Of a stretch of DNA of 64,000 nt, positions 52,037 to 61,097 are shown one piece after another. The notes beneath the pieces were generated by a model, which had not been told where the DNA came from, did not search any database, and was given only the letters and a program-made list of their open reading frames with translations. The DNA is from Comamonadaceae bacterium (GTDB lineage: Bacteria > Pseudomonadota > Gammaproteobacteria > Burkholderiales > Burkholderiaceae_C): positions 177,898-241,897 of the forward strand of contig CANGME010000005.1 of assembly GCA_947455145.1 (NCBI GenBank), read 5' to 3'. Both the position numbers and the translations under genes were made by a program. How positions within the stretch are numbered: the stretch's first letter is position 1; every line of letters begins with the position of its first letter.

Positions 52037-52242
52037 TTGAACACGTACTCACCCACCGGCTCTTCCTGATCGGCGATCAAAATTTCGCGAATCATCGAAA
52101 AGGGCAAGTCCGGGTTTTCTTCAGCAATTTTTCCAATCTGCGACCAATATTCAATTTGCTTGGGTACTGATCGATGTTGAATCACGGCGTAACGCCTAGC
52201 CTGCTCCACCAGAGATTCAGCAAGTTTTACATTGATAGACAT
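52033..52242 (-). CDS. ParD-like antitoxin
   Basis: This 69-aa protein (MSINVKLAESLVEQAR, then KQIEYWSQIGKIA) belongs to the ParD-like antitoxin family: a ribbon-helix-helix-like N-terminus followed by a toxin-binding helix. It precedes the RelE-type toxin with a four-base overlap. Confidence 0.82.
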   Translation of the reverse strand: MSINVKLAESLVEQARRYAVIQHRSVPKQIEYWSQIGKIAEENPDLPFSMIREILIADQEEPVGEYVFN

Positions 52243-52406
52243 CAGTGACTCCTAACGATTTAGGGCAATTTTAACAAAAATGCACACCTAATTGCATCTT
52301 AATGGAACCTTGTGGAACCCATTGAATTGCGTTTTAATTAGAATCTGACCCTAATTATTTCTCAGGCTGGGGTGCTAGTTCATCGGTGCCTGTGATGTCA
52401 AGTTCA

Positions 52407-52459
52407 TTGACAGCAAGAAGCGCGGTGGCTTACATTAATAACCAATCAGTCATTAATAA
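52407..52459 (+). promoter_or_regulatory. Promoter and probable operator of the tetR-RND operon
   Basis: A consensus -35 TTGACA (52407-52412) is followed after 18 bases by TACATT as a possible -10. Two copies of CATTAATAA (52433-52441 and 52451-52459), 18 bases apart, overlap the -10 and the start codon and could be the TetR-type operator. Confidence 0.55.
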
Positions 52460-53175
52460 TGCCATCCCTTCCCATCACAAGCACTCACCCAGCCAGCCAT
52501 GCTGCAGTTGTGCAGATTAAACGCGAACGACGCAAAGAAGCCCGCCCTGGGGAATTGCTGGCGGCGGCGCTGGATTTGTTTGTGGAAAAAGGCTATGCAG
52601 GCACACGATCTGAGGAGGTGGCGCGGCGTGCGGGGGTGTCCAAGGGCACCTTGTTTTTGTATTTTCCGAGCAAAGAAGAACTTTTCAAGGCCGTGGTGCG
52701 GGACAGCATCGCTGGCCACTTCCCCGAGTGGAATGCCGAGCTTGAGGCCTTTACGGGTTCGACCGCCGAGATGCTGCGCCAGTTCATGACCCTGTGGTGG
52801 GCGCGGGTGGGCGCGACCAAGGCCTCAGGCATCACCAAGCTGATGATGAGCGAGGCCAACAACTTCCCCGAGCTGGCGGCCTTTTACCAACAGGAAGTGA
52901 TGGCACCAGGCCAAGCCTTGATACGGCGCATCTTGCAGCGCGGTGTAGACCGCGGTGAGTTTCGCCCTATGAATATTCAGTACGGGGTTTACACCGTACT
53001 GGCCCCCATGATTTTTTTATTGACCCGTAAACACGCCATGGGTTGCTGCGCAGGAGGCCTGGACGAGCTCGTGCCTGAGCTCTATCTCGCGACTCAGGTG
53101 GAAACTCTGCTGCACGGCCTGTGCTGCACACCCACACGCGCAACACCTTCTCTCAAGAAAGCCAAATCGACATGA
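52459..53175 (+). CDS. TetR-family transcriptional regulator
   Basis: The 238-aa product has an N-terminal TetR helix-turn-helix (AALDLFVEKGYAGTRSEEVARRAGVSKGTLFLYF block, about residues 33-66) and a helical ligand-binding domain. It overlaps the start of the adaptor gene (ATGA) and should repress the RND operon that follows, with possible operator repeats at its own start. Confidence 0.92.
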   Translation: MPSLPITSTHPASHAAVVQIKRERRKEARPGELLAAALDLFVEKGYAGTRSEEVARRAGVSKGTLFLYFPSKEELFKAVVRDSIAGHFPEWNAELEAFTGSTAEMLRQFMTLWWARVGATKASGITKLMMSEANNFPELAAFYQQEVMAPGQALIRRILQRGVDRGEFRPMNIQYGVYTVLAPMIFLLTRKHAMGCCAGGLDELVPELYLATQVETLLHGLCCTPTRATPSLKKAKST

Positions 53176-54332
53176 ACCGCTGGATGAAATGGGGCCTGGC
53201 GGCCCTGCTGCTCTCACTGATTGCCACGAGCATTGTGCGCACGCTCGCCGAGCGCGAAGCAAAACAACTGACTTTGAAAACGCAAACTGCACAACCCACG
53301 ACAACGGTAGTGGAGTTGGCTGCAACCGATGTAACGAAAGCTACCACCCAGTCGCTGTCGCTGGGACTGCCCATTTCCGGCGCACTCAAGGCCGTGAACT
53401 CGGCCATGATCAAGGCCAAAGTGGCAGGGGAGCTGCAGGGGCTAACCGTGCGCGAAGGTGACCCGGTGAAGGCCCGGCAAATCATCGCTCGCGTGGACGC
53501 CACTGAGTACCAGGCCCGCGTGCAGCAAGCCCAAGAGCAGGCCGACGCGGCCAAGGCCCAGATTGACATCGCCCAGCGCCAGTTTGACAACAACCGCGCC
53601 TTGGTCAATCAAGGCTTTATTTCAAGCACGGCACTGGATGCGTCCGCCAGCACCTTGGCTGGCGCGCAGGCCACGCACAAGGCGGCCTTGCGGGGTGTTG
53701 ATGTGGCAAGAAAATCACTGGACGACACCGTTCTGCGCTCACCCATCAACGGTTGGGTGGCGCAGCGTTTGGCCCAACCCGGCGAGCGCGTGGCGATTGA
53801 AGCCCGTGTGATCGAAGTAGTTGACTTGAGCCGCCTGGAGCTGGAGATCACCTTGAGCGCAGCCGAGTCGATCAGCGTGAAAGTGGGACAAAGCGCCACG
53901 CTGCAAGTCGATGGGGCCACCCAAACCGTCACCGCCCGCGTGGCACGCATCAGCCCCAGCACGCAGGCTGGTAGCCGAAGCGTGCTGGCCTACCTGAGTC
54001 TTGACACCAAGACCGCATCCAGCGCGGGCTTGCGACAGGGCCTGTTTGCGCAGGGCACGCTGGGCACAGGGCAACTGAGTGGGTTGTCAGTGCCGCTGAG
54101 TGCTGTGCGCACGGACAAACCTGCACCCTATGTCCAGATCGTCGAGAAAGATCAGGTGGTGCACCGCGAAGTAACCCTGGGAGCGCGCGGCCAAGCCAAC
54201 GCTGAGCCCATGGTGATCGTCAAAGGATTGGAAGAAGACTCTGTCGTCATTCGCAGCGAAGTCGGCCCCTTGCGCGCAGGCACGGCAGTGCGATTCACAC
54301 AGCCCAGCCCCACCACCCCAGCGGGCCGTTAA
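53172..54332 (+). CDS. RND efflux periplasmic adaptor (membrane-fusion) protein
   Basis: The 386-aa product has an N-terminal membrane anchor (WMKWGLAALLLSLIATSI), two lipoyl-type half motifs (INSAMIKAKVAGELQGL region and LRSPINGWV), an alpha-helical hairpin between them and a beta-barrel/membrane-proximal domain to the C-terminus. It bridges the pump and an outer-membrane channel. The ATG at 53172 overlaps the tetR stop; the pump gene starts three bases after this stop. Confidence 0.9.
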   Translation: MNRWMKWGLAALLLSLIATSIVRTLAEREAKQLTLKTQTAQPTTTVVELAATDVTKATTQSLSLGLPISGALKAVNSAMIKAKVAGELQGLTVREGDPVKARQIIARVDATEYQARVQQAQEQADAAKAQIDIAQRQFDNNRALVNQGFISSTALDASASTLAGAQATHKAALRGVDVARKSLDDTVLRSPINGWVAQRLAQPGERVAIEARVIEVVDLSRLELEITLSAAESISVKVGQSATLQVDGATQTVTARVARISPSTQAGSRSVLAYLSLDTKTASSAGLRQGLFAQGTLGTGQLSGLSVPLSAVRTDKPAPYVQIVEKDQVVHREVTLGARGQANAEPMVIVKGLEEDSVVIRSEVGPLRAGTAVRFTQPSPTTPAGR

Positions 54333-54335
54333 GCC

Positions 54336-57300
54336 ATGTGGTTCACCCAAATCAGCCTGAAGAACCCGGTGTTTGCCACCATGATGATGCTGGCCATCGT
54401 GGTGCTGGGCTTGTTCTCTTACCAGCGTTTGCAGGTCGATCAATTCCCCAATATTGATTTCCCGGTGGTGGTGATCAGCACCGACTACCCCGGCGCTTCG
54501 CCCGAAATTGTGGAGAGCGAAGTCACTAAAAAAGTCGAAGAGGGCGTGAACTCGATTGCGGGCATCAGCGCGCTCACCTCACGCAGCTTTGAAGGCCGCT
54601 CCCTGGTGATCATCGAATTTCAACTCCACATCAATGGCCGCAAGGCAGCCGATGACGTGCGCGAAAAAATCGGCGTCATACGCCCCACGTTTCGCGATGA
54701 GGTGAAAGAGCCGAGCGTGCTGCGCTTTGATCCATCCAGTCGAGCGATCTGGTCGTTGGCTGTGATGCCCGCCGTTCGACCTGAGCCTGTCGAAGGACAG
54801 GCTTCGACAAGCTCAGCCCGAACGGTATCTGAAGTTGAACTCACCAACTGGGCCGATCAAGTCCTCAAGAAACGTCTGGAAAACGTGCGCGGCGTCGGCT
54901 CAGTCACCCTAGTGGGCGGCACCAAGCGCGAGATCAACCTTTACTTGCAACCCCAGGCGATGGAGGCCAACGGCATCACCGCTGAGCAGGTGGTAGCTGC
55001 GGTGAAAGGCGAGAACCAGAACCTGCCCGTGGGGGCCATCCGCAACCTGACGCAAGAGCGCATCGTGCAGATCGACGCGCGCATGCAGCGGCCCGAGGAT
55101 TTTGGCCGCATCATCGTGGCGCGCAAAGGCCTTGTGGGATCGGGCACACCGGTGCGGCTAGACCAAATCGCCACCGTGAAAGACGGCGCGCAAGAGCTGG
55201 AGAGCTTGGCGCTGTACAACGGCCAGCGCACGTTGTTGCTCACCGTGCAAAAGTCGCAAGACGAAAACACCATCGACGTGGTGGACAAGCTGAACCAAGC
55301 CGTCGCGGCCCTACAGCCCCTGCTGCCGCCCGGTGTGCGACTGGAGCCCGTGAGTGACGGCTCTCGCCCGATTCGCGTCTCGGTGGACAACGTGCGCCGC
55401 ACCTTGATCGAAGGGGCCTTGCTCACGGTGTTGATTGTGTTTTTGTTTCTCAACTCCTGGCGCTCTACCGTCATCACTGGGTTGACGCTGCCGATCTCGC
55501 TGATTGGCACCTTCCTCTTCATGTACCTGTTCGGCTTCACCATCAACATGGTGACGTTGATGGCACTCTCGCTGTGCGTGGGCCTGCTGATTGACGACGC
55601 GATTGTGGTGCGTGAGAACATCGTGCGCCATGTGCAAATGGGCAAAACCCCGTACAACGCGGCCCTGGACGGCACGCAGGAGATTGGCTTGGCCGTGCTG
55701 GCCACCACCTTCTCCATCGTGGCGGTGTTTTTACCCATCGGTTTCATGGGCGGCATCATCGGCAAGTTCTTTCATGAGTTTGGCGTCACCATCGTCGCAG
55801 CGGTGCTGATCTCGATGTTTGTCAGCTTCACGCTCGACCCCATGCTGTCCAGCCTATGGCATGACCCGAGCATCAAACACACCGTTCACCCTGAGCTTGT
55901 CGAAGGGCGGCCCGGCTTGGACGGGCTATCGTTCTACGACAAAACCATAGGCCGCGTGACGGGCTGGTTTGACCACGCGACCGACCTGCTGATCGAGGCC
56001 TACCAAAGTGTTTTGCGCAAGGCCCTACACCACAAACTGGTGACTGTTTTATTGGCCGTGGCGATTTTTGTCGTCAGCATCTTCATGGTGCCTTTGCTGG
56101 GCACCGAGTTCGTGCCCAAGGCGGATTTCTCCGAGACCACACTCAACTTCTACACCCCGCAGGGCTCGTCGCTGGAAGTCACCGAGGCCAAAGCGCGCCA
56201 AGTGGACGCCATACTGCATGAGTTCCCCGAGGTGCGCTACACCGTCGCCACCATGAATACCGGCAACGCCCTGGGCAAGAACTACGCCAGTGTCTATGTA
56301 CGCCTGGTGGACCGCAAAGCACGCGCACGCGGTGTGGACGAGATGGCCAACGTGCTGCGTGAACGGCTCAAGAGCGTGCCCGGCATCACCGTCACGCACG
56401 TGGGCTTGCTTGACGCGGTGGGCGGCAACAAGCAGGTGGAGTTTTCGTTGCAAGGCCCCGACCTCAAAGAGCTGGAGCGCTTGACCACGCTGGTGACCGA
56501 CAAGATCCGCCCCATTCCCGGTCTGGTGGATCTGGACTCCAGCGTCAAGGCCAACAAGCCCACCATTGAGGTGCAGGTCAAGCGCGACGCTGCGTCTGAT
56601 CTGGGCCTAAGCGTGGCCCCCATCGCCAGCGCGCTGCGCACCCTGGTGGCCGGCCAAACCGTGGGCAACTGGCGCGCGCCGGACGATCAGACCTATGACG
56701 TCAACGTGCGTCTGGCCCCTGACCAACGCCTGAATCCGCAAGATCTGGAGCGCCTGCCTTTCACGCTGGGTAACAACGCCGACGGCAGCCCGCGCATCGT
56801 GCGGGTCAACCAGGTCGCCCAAGTGGTAGAGACCACCGGCCCCAACCAAATCAACCGGCGCAACTTGACGCGTGAAGTCGCCGTCAACGCCAACGTCTTC
56901 AACCGCTCAGCGGGCGAGGTGTCCACCGACATCAAGGCAGCGCTGGAGACCATCAGCTTCCCGCCCGGCTACCGCTACGAGTTTGGTGGCTCCACCAAAA
57001 ACATGGCCGAGTCCTTTGGCTATGCCATCTCGGCCCTGGTGCTGGCCATCGTCTTCATCTACATGATTTTGGCCAGCCAGTTCAAGAGCTTTTTCCAGCC
57101 GCTGGCGCTGATGACCTCGCTGCCGCTGACGCTGATTGGCGTGGTGCTGGCCCTGCTGCTGTTCCAATCCACGCTGTCCATGTTCTCCATCATCGGGGTG
57201 GTCATGCTGATGGGCTTGGTGACCAAGAATGCTATTTTGTTGGTGGACTTTGCCATTCGGGCGCGGGAAGATAGTACGGACACGGACGGCCGCCGCGTCC

Positions 57301-57593
57301 CCGGCATGGAGCGCCATGAGGCCCTACTACTGGCCGCACGTGTGCGGTTGCGCCCCATCCTGATGACCACCTTGGCCATGATTTTTGGCATGATGCCGCT
57401 GGCCTTTGCCCTGAGCGAGGGCGCCGAGCAGCGCGCGCCCATGGGCCAGGCGGTGATTGGCGGTGTCATCACTTCGTCACTACTGACGCTGGTGGTCGTT
57501 CCCGTGGTGTATTGCTATCTTGATGACTTTACACAATGGCTACATCGCCTGTGGAGCAAGCCGGGAAGCACCCCGCTAAAATCGTCGGATTGA
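54336..57593 (+). CDS. RND efflux pump inner-membrane subunit with in-frame repeat insertions
   Basis: This 1085-aa protein has the duplicated six-helix RND layout; TM4 holds GLLIDDAIVVREN and the second half MGLVTKNAILLVDF, and the two large periplasmic loops are present. Proton-driven export of drugs or solvents is expected, with the adaptor and the TolC-type channel. Two insertions interrupt conserved periplasmic/linker sequence: [16 protein letters not shown] at about residues 146-164, encoded by a complete palindromic repeat, and VHPELVEG near 516-524 from a half repeat. Both keep the frame, so the protein may still work. Expression should be controlled by the upstream TetR. Confidence 0.93.
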   Translation: MWFTQISLKNPVFATMMMLAIVVLGLFSYQRLQVDQFPNIDFPVVVISTDYPGASPEIVESEVTKKVEEGVNSIAGISALTSRSFEGRSLVIIEFQLHINGRKAADDVREKIGVIRPTFRDEVKEPSVLRFDPSSRAIWSLAVMPAVRPEPVEGQASTSSARTVSEVELTNWADQVLKKRLENVRGVGSVTLVGGTKREINLYLQPQAMEANGITAEQVVAAVKGENQNLPVGAIRNLTQERIVQIDARMQRPEDFGRIIVARKGLVGSGTPVRLDQIATVKDGAQELESLALYNGQRTLLLTVQKSQDENTIDVVDKLNQAVAALQPLLPPGVRLEPVSDGSRPIRVSVDNVRRTLIEGALLTVLIVFLFLNSWRSTVITGLTLPISLIGTFLFMYLFGFTINMVTLMALSLCVGLLIDDAIVVRENIVRHVQMGKTPYNAALDGTQEIGLAVLATTFSIVAVFLPIGFMGGIIGKFFHEFGVTIVAAVLISMFVSFTLDPMLSSLWHDPSIKHTVHPELVEGRPGLDGLSFYDKTIGRVTGWFDHATDLLIEAYQSVLRKALHHKLVTVLLAVAIFVVSIFMVPLLGTEFVPKADFSETTLNFYTPQGSSLEVTEAKARQVDAILHEFPEVRYTVATMNTGNALGKNYASVYVRLVDRKARARGVDEMANVLRERLKSVPGITVTHVGLLDAVGGNKQVEFSLQGPDLKELERLTTLVTDKIRPIPGLVDLDSSVKANKPTIEVQVKRDAASDLGLSVAPIASALRTLVAGQTVGNWRAPDDQTYDVNVRLAPDQRLNPQDLERLPFTLGNNADGSPRIVRVNQVAQVVETTGPNQINRRNLTREVAVNANVFNRSAGEVSTDIKAALETISFPPGYRYEFGGSTKNMAESFGYAISALVLAIVFIYMILASQFKSFFQPLALMTSLPLTLIGVVLALLLFQSTLSMFSIIGVVMLMGLVTKNAILLVDFAIRAREDSTDTDGRRVPGMERHEALLLAARVRLRPILMTTLAMIFGMMPLAFALSEGAEQRAPMGQAVIGGVITSSLLTLVVVPVVYCYLDDFTQWLHRLWSKPGSTPLKSSD
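54772..54825. repeat. PEPVEG palindromic repeat inside the RND gene
   Basis: A complete 54-base copy with both arms (CCGTTCGACCTGAGCCTGTC and its reverse complement), exactly 18 codons, in frame in the pump gene. Confidence 0.9.
55882..55907. repeat. Half copy of the PEPVEG repeat inside the RND gene
   Basis: CCGTTCACCCTGAGCTTGTC followed by GAAGGG is one arm of the same element, again in frame, adding VHPELVEG. Confidence 0.8.
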
Positions 57594-57619
57594 AAAAGTT
57601 AGCCCTAGGAGTTGATGGA

Positions 57620-58297
57620 ATGAATCTGGAACAAGCCCGCTTCAACATGATTGAGCAACAAATCCGCCCCTGGGATGTGCTCGACACCGAGGTGCTGCAC
57701 CTGCTGTCCTTGGTCAAGCGTGAAGATTTCGTGCCACTGGCCCACAAAGCCCTGGCCTTTGTTGACATGGAAATCCCCCTGCGCGGCGCAACAGAAGACG
57801 CCCAGCGCCTGGGCCAGTGCATGCTGGCCCCCCGGGTCGAGGCGCGCATGCTGCAAGACTTGGCCGTACGCAAGCACGAAAAGGTGCTGGAGGTTGGCAC
57901 AGGTTCTGGCTACATGACTGCCTTGCTCGCGCACCGCGCCCAACGCGTGATCTCTTTGGAGATCGAGCCCGAGTTGGTTACTCTGGCACGAGCCAATTTG
58001 CAAAAAGCAGGCATTCGCAATGCCGAGGTGATGCGGGCCGATGGGGCCGATGGTTTGCCCGAACAAGGCCCGTTTGACGTCATCGTGCTCAGCGGCTCGG
58101 TGGCCGAAGTGCCGCACGCGCTGTTGGCGCAGCTCAAAGTCGGCGGTCGCTTGATAGCCATTGTGGGCGAGCTACCCATGATGCGCGCCACGCTGATCAC
58201 CCGCACCAGTGACGCCGAGTACAAAACCACGCAAGCTTGGGACACGGTCGCGCCGCGTCTGTTAAATTTCCCTGAGCACTCACGTTTCACCTTTTAA
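57620..58297 (+). CDS. pcm: Protein-L-isoaspartate O-methyltransferase
   Basis: The 225-aa product starts MNLEQARFNMIEQQIRPW and has the SAM motif EVGTGSGYMTALLA near residue 91, then SLEIEPELV and DVIVLSGS. It methylates L-isoaspartyl residues of damaged proteins. AGGAG before the ATG at 57620 supports this start; a longer frame would overlap the pump gene. Genes for a rhodanese and TolC follow, the usual Burkholderiales order. Confidence 0.92.
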   Translation: MNLEQARFNMIEQQIRPWDVLDTEVLHLLSLVKREDFVPLAHKALAFVDMEIPLRGATEDAQRLGQCMLAPRVEARMLQDLAVRKHEKVLEVGTGSGYMTALLAHRAQRVISLEIEPELVTLARANLQKAGIRNAEVMRADGADGLPEQGPFDVIVLSGSVAEVPHALLAQLKVGGRLIAIVGELPMMRATLITRTSDAEYKTTQAWDTVAPRLLNFPEHSRFTF

Positions 58298-58327
58298 CCA
58301 ACGACCCTCACCAAGCCCTACGCCATC

Positions 58328-58672
58328 ATGATTGAACAAGTTCACCCCAGTGATCTGGCCGCATGGCTGGAGAAAATGAAGTCTTTTGGTCAACCTGTCG
58401 TCATCGACGTGCGCGAGCCGCACGAGTTGCAAACAGCTTCCATCAAGCCGCAGCCCGGCTTTGATCTGGTGACCATCCCCATGGGCGTGATCCCGCCCCG
58501 CTTGAATGAGCTGGACCCCACCCGCCCTACGGCCTGTATGTGCCACCACGGCGGGCGCAGCCAGCGCGTTGCCGAGTACCTGTCCGCGCAGGGCTTTGGC
58601 CATGTGGCCAATATCTCGGGGGGCATCAACGCTTGGTCAATCCAGGTTGACCCCACCGTTCCCCGTTATTAA
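58328..58672 (+). CDS. Single-domain rhodanese-like protein
   Basis: The 114-aa product has DVREPHELQ near residue 22 and the active-site Cys in ACMCHHGGRS near residue 76, followed by the QRVAEYL helix. It would carry sulfane sulfur as a persulfide. It lies between pcm and tolC with short gaps and is probably in their operon. Confidence 0.9.
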   Translation: MIEQVHPSDLAAWLEKMKSFGQPVVIDVREPHELQTASIKPQPGFDLVTIPMGVIPPRLNELDPTRPTACMCHHGGRSQRVAEYLSAQGFGHVANISGGINAWSIQVDPTVPRY

Positions 58673-58681
58673 GGAAAAATC

Positions 58682-60025
58682 ATGCCCACGTTCCGTTTGG
58701 CCCCTTCGACCTTGGCCCCTCTGACTCTGGCCCTTTGTGCCGCGCTGACAGCACCTGTTTACGCAGAAAACTTGGTCAGCCTCTACCAAACCGCACGCGA
58801 TTACGATGCGGCATTTCAGTCGGCAAAATCACAGTTTGAAGCCACCATGGCGCTCTCAGAAGAGTCCAAGTCCAACATCTTGCCCACGGTGAATCTGGGC
58901 ATCAGCGGCTCCAACGGTCAAGCCAATATCATTGATTCAACACCAGCCCAAGGCAACCGCAACTTCACCAACCAGGGCGCGACCATTACCGCCTCTCAGC
59001 CCCTGTACCGCCCCGTCAATCTGGCGCTTTACGAGCAGGGTAAAAAACAAGCCTTGCTGGCCCCTGCGGCCTTGCAGATTGCCGAGCAGGATCTGATGAT
59101 CCGAACCAGCCAAGCCTATTTTGATGTGTTGGGGGCGCAAGACACATTGACTTTTGTGCAGGCTCAAAAATCAGCGGTAGCAGAACAACTGGCCTCGGCA
59201 AAGCGAAATTTTGAAGTCGGCACCGCCACCATCACAGACACCCGCGAAGCCCAGGCCCGCTATGACTTAGTCATCGCTCAAGAGATAGCCGCTGACAATG
59301 ATTTGCGCGTCAAACGGCTCGCGCTGGATCAACTAGTAGGCAAGAGTAATGTCACGCCTAACCCACTGGCCTCAACCGCCCTGCCCGCACTCATGCCTGC
59401 TGATGTGAACCCCTGGATTGCGCAAGCCCTGGACACGCATCCCACGCTCAAGCAACTGCGGGTGGCCCTGGAAGTCGCCGAGCTTGAGGTTAAAAAAGCG
59501 CAGGCCGGCCACAAGCCCACACTCGACCTGACCGCCAGCTACGGCTACAACGACAACTCCAACGGCACAACCACCACGGCCACCACCTCCAAATCAACGA
59601 CCGGTGTGGTAGGCCTGAGCTTCAACCTGCCTTTGTTTGGTGGCTTCTTTGCCCAAAACCGCATCAAAGAAACCCTGGCGCTTGAGAGCAAGGCCCGCAC
59701 TGATCTGGAGGCAGGCCAGCGCAACATCTCTCAAGCCACGCGTGCGGCCTACTTCGGTGTTCTCTCGGGCTTGGGCCAAGCCAATGCCCTGCAAGCCGCA
59801 GAAGCCTCCAGCCAAAGCGCGCTTGACGCCAATAAACTCGGCTACCAAGTGGGCGTGCGTATCAACATTGACGTGCTCAACTCACAAAGCCAGCTCTACC
59901 AAACCAAGCGTGACCTGGCCAAGGCTCGTTACGACGTGTTAGTGGGCGGCTTGAAGCTGCGCCAAGCCAACGGCACGCTCAAGGCTGAAGACTTACAGGG
60001 CGTCAACGCTTTGCTCAGTCAGTAA
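58682..60025 (+). CDS. tolC: TolC-family outer-membrane efflux protein
   Basis: This 447-aa protein has a signal peptide ending APVYA and the duplicated TolC repeats (ENLVSLYQTARDYDAAFQSAK, then TLKQLRVALEVAELEV). It forms a trimeric outer-membrane channel for efflux pumps and type I secretion, and can serve the RND pump encoded just upstream. The C-terminal end (KAEDLQGVNALLSQ) is typical of proteobacterial TolC. Confidence 0.93.
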   Translation: MPTFRLAPSTLAPLTLALCAALTAPVYAENLVSLYQTARDYDAAFQSAKSQFEATMALSEESKSNILPTVNLGISGSNGQANIIDSTPAQGNRNFTNQGATITASQPLYRPVNLALYEQGKKQALLAPAALQIAEQDLMIRTSQAYFDVLGAQDTLTFVQAQKSAVAEQLASAKRNFEVGTATITDTREAQARYDLVIAQEIAADNDLRVKRLALDQLVGKSNVTPNPLASTALPALMPADVNPWIAQALDTHPTLKQLRVALEVAELEVKKAQAGHKPTLDLTASYGYNDNSNGTTTTATTSKSTTGVVGLSFNLPLFGGFFAQNRIKETLALESKARTDLEAGQRNISQATRAAYFGVLSGLGQANALQAAEASSQSALDANKLGYQVGVRINIDVLNSQSQLYQTKRDLAKARYDVLVGGLKLRQANGTLKAEDLQGVNALLSQ

Positions 60026-60201
60026 AGTCTCAAGAAACTTGCTCTCAGTTGTAAGCGCTACTTAGCTGGCCTTACCAATACTTACGGTCCACGCAGCTCT
60101 GTGTAGGGCCAGTGACTCCTATCATCAATCAGCCCCTGGCGCATGCCCAAGGGCTTTGACGATTCGCACCACTGTCACTGGCCTTATTCATAAAAATTTC
60201 A

Positions 60202-61095
60202 ATGAGCTCAACCCCGTCTATCGCAGGCAAGCAACACGTCAAAGAAAAAACAGGAGCCCAAACCCTGGCCGCCGACACGGTGGTCTATCTGGTGCTCATC
60301 CTGCTGACCTGGGGCACTTGGCACATCAGCCAGCAGGGCTTCTTTGAGGCGGGTGACGACGTCGGCTACTGGCTTGGCGTGGCAGGCGGCAGCATGATGA
60401 TGCTGCTGTTCAGCTACCCCTTGCGCAAACACTTTCGCTTCATGCAGAACCTGGGGCGGGTGAAGTGGTGGTTTTTAGTGCACATGCTCTTGGGCGTAGG
60501 CGGGCCGCTGCTGATCTTATTGCACTCCACCTTTCGCATTGGCTCACTCAACGCCGGTGTGGCGCTGTACAGCATGATCATCGTGGCGCTCAGCGGGGTG
60601 GTGGGGCGTTTCATTTACGCCCGCGTGCACCGTGGCCTCAAAGGTGAGCAGGTGGGCTTTCAAGCACTGCAAGAGCGCGCAGGGCTGGACAAAGAAGAGG
60701 TGCGCTCTCGCCTGGCCTTTGCACCCAAGGTTGAGGCGCTGCTTAAAGCCTTTGAGCAGCGCGAGCTGCAGGCCAACCCCGGTTGGCTGACCTACACGCG
60801 TCAGGTCTTTGTCTTGCCTATCATGCTGTGGGTGGTTTACTACCGCTGCCTGGCTGAATTGCAGCACCCGATTCGGCGCTTAGCCAAGCACAGCAACTGG
60901 CCCGCCCCTGATTTTGAACGCCGACACCGTCACTCTAAAAAATTAGTGCGTCGCTACCTCACCGCTGTGGTTCGCGTGGCCCAGTACACCGCCTATGAGC
61001 GGTTGTTCTCGTTCTGGCACCTCGCCCACATCCCCTTTGTCTATCTTCTGGTCATCAGCGCCATCGTCCACGTGGTGGCCGTGCACGCCTACTGA
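60202..61095 (+). CDS. Polytopic membrane protein, probable b-type cytochrome of an electron-transfer complex
   Basis: The 297-aa product has about five or six transmembrane helices. His pairs spaced for bis-His b-haem ligation lie in two helices: WFLVHMLLGVGGPLLILLH near residue 92 and FWHLAHIPFVYLLV near residue 272, plus VHVVAVHAY at the end. A long soluble loop (about residues 145-190) separates the halves. It precedes two multihaem cytochrome c genes, the first starting two bases after its stop, so it is likely the quinone-side membrane component that feeds them. I know no closer family name. Confidence 0.7.
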   Translation: MSSTPSIAGKQHVKEKTGAQTLAADTVVYLVLILLTWGTWHISQQGFFEAGDDVGYWLGVAGGSMMMLLFSYPLRKHFRFMQNLGRVKWWFLVHMLLGVGGPLLILLHSTFRIGSLNAGVALYSMIIVALSGVVGRFIYARVHRGLKGEQVGFQALQERAGLDKEEVRSRLAFAPKVEALLKAFEQRELQANPGWLTYTRQVFVLPIMLWVVYYRCLAELQHPIRRLAKHSNWPAPDFERRHRHSKKLVRRYLTAVVRVAQYTAYERLFSFWHLAHIPFVYLLVISAIVHVVAVHAY

Positions 61096-61097
61096 GT

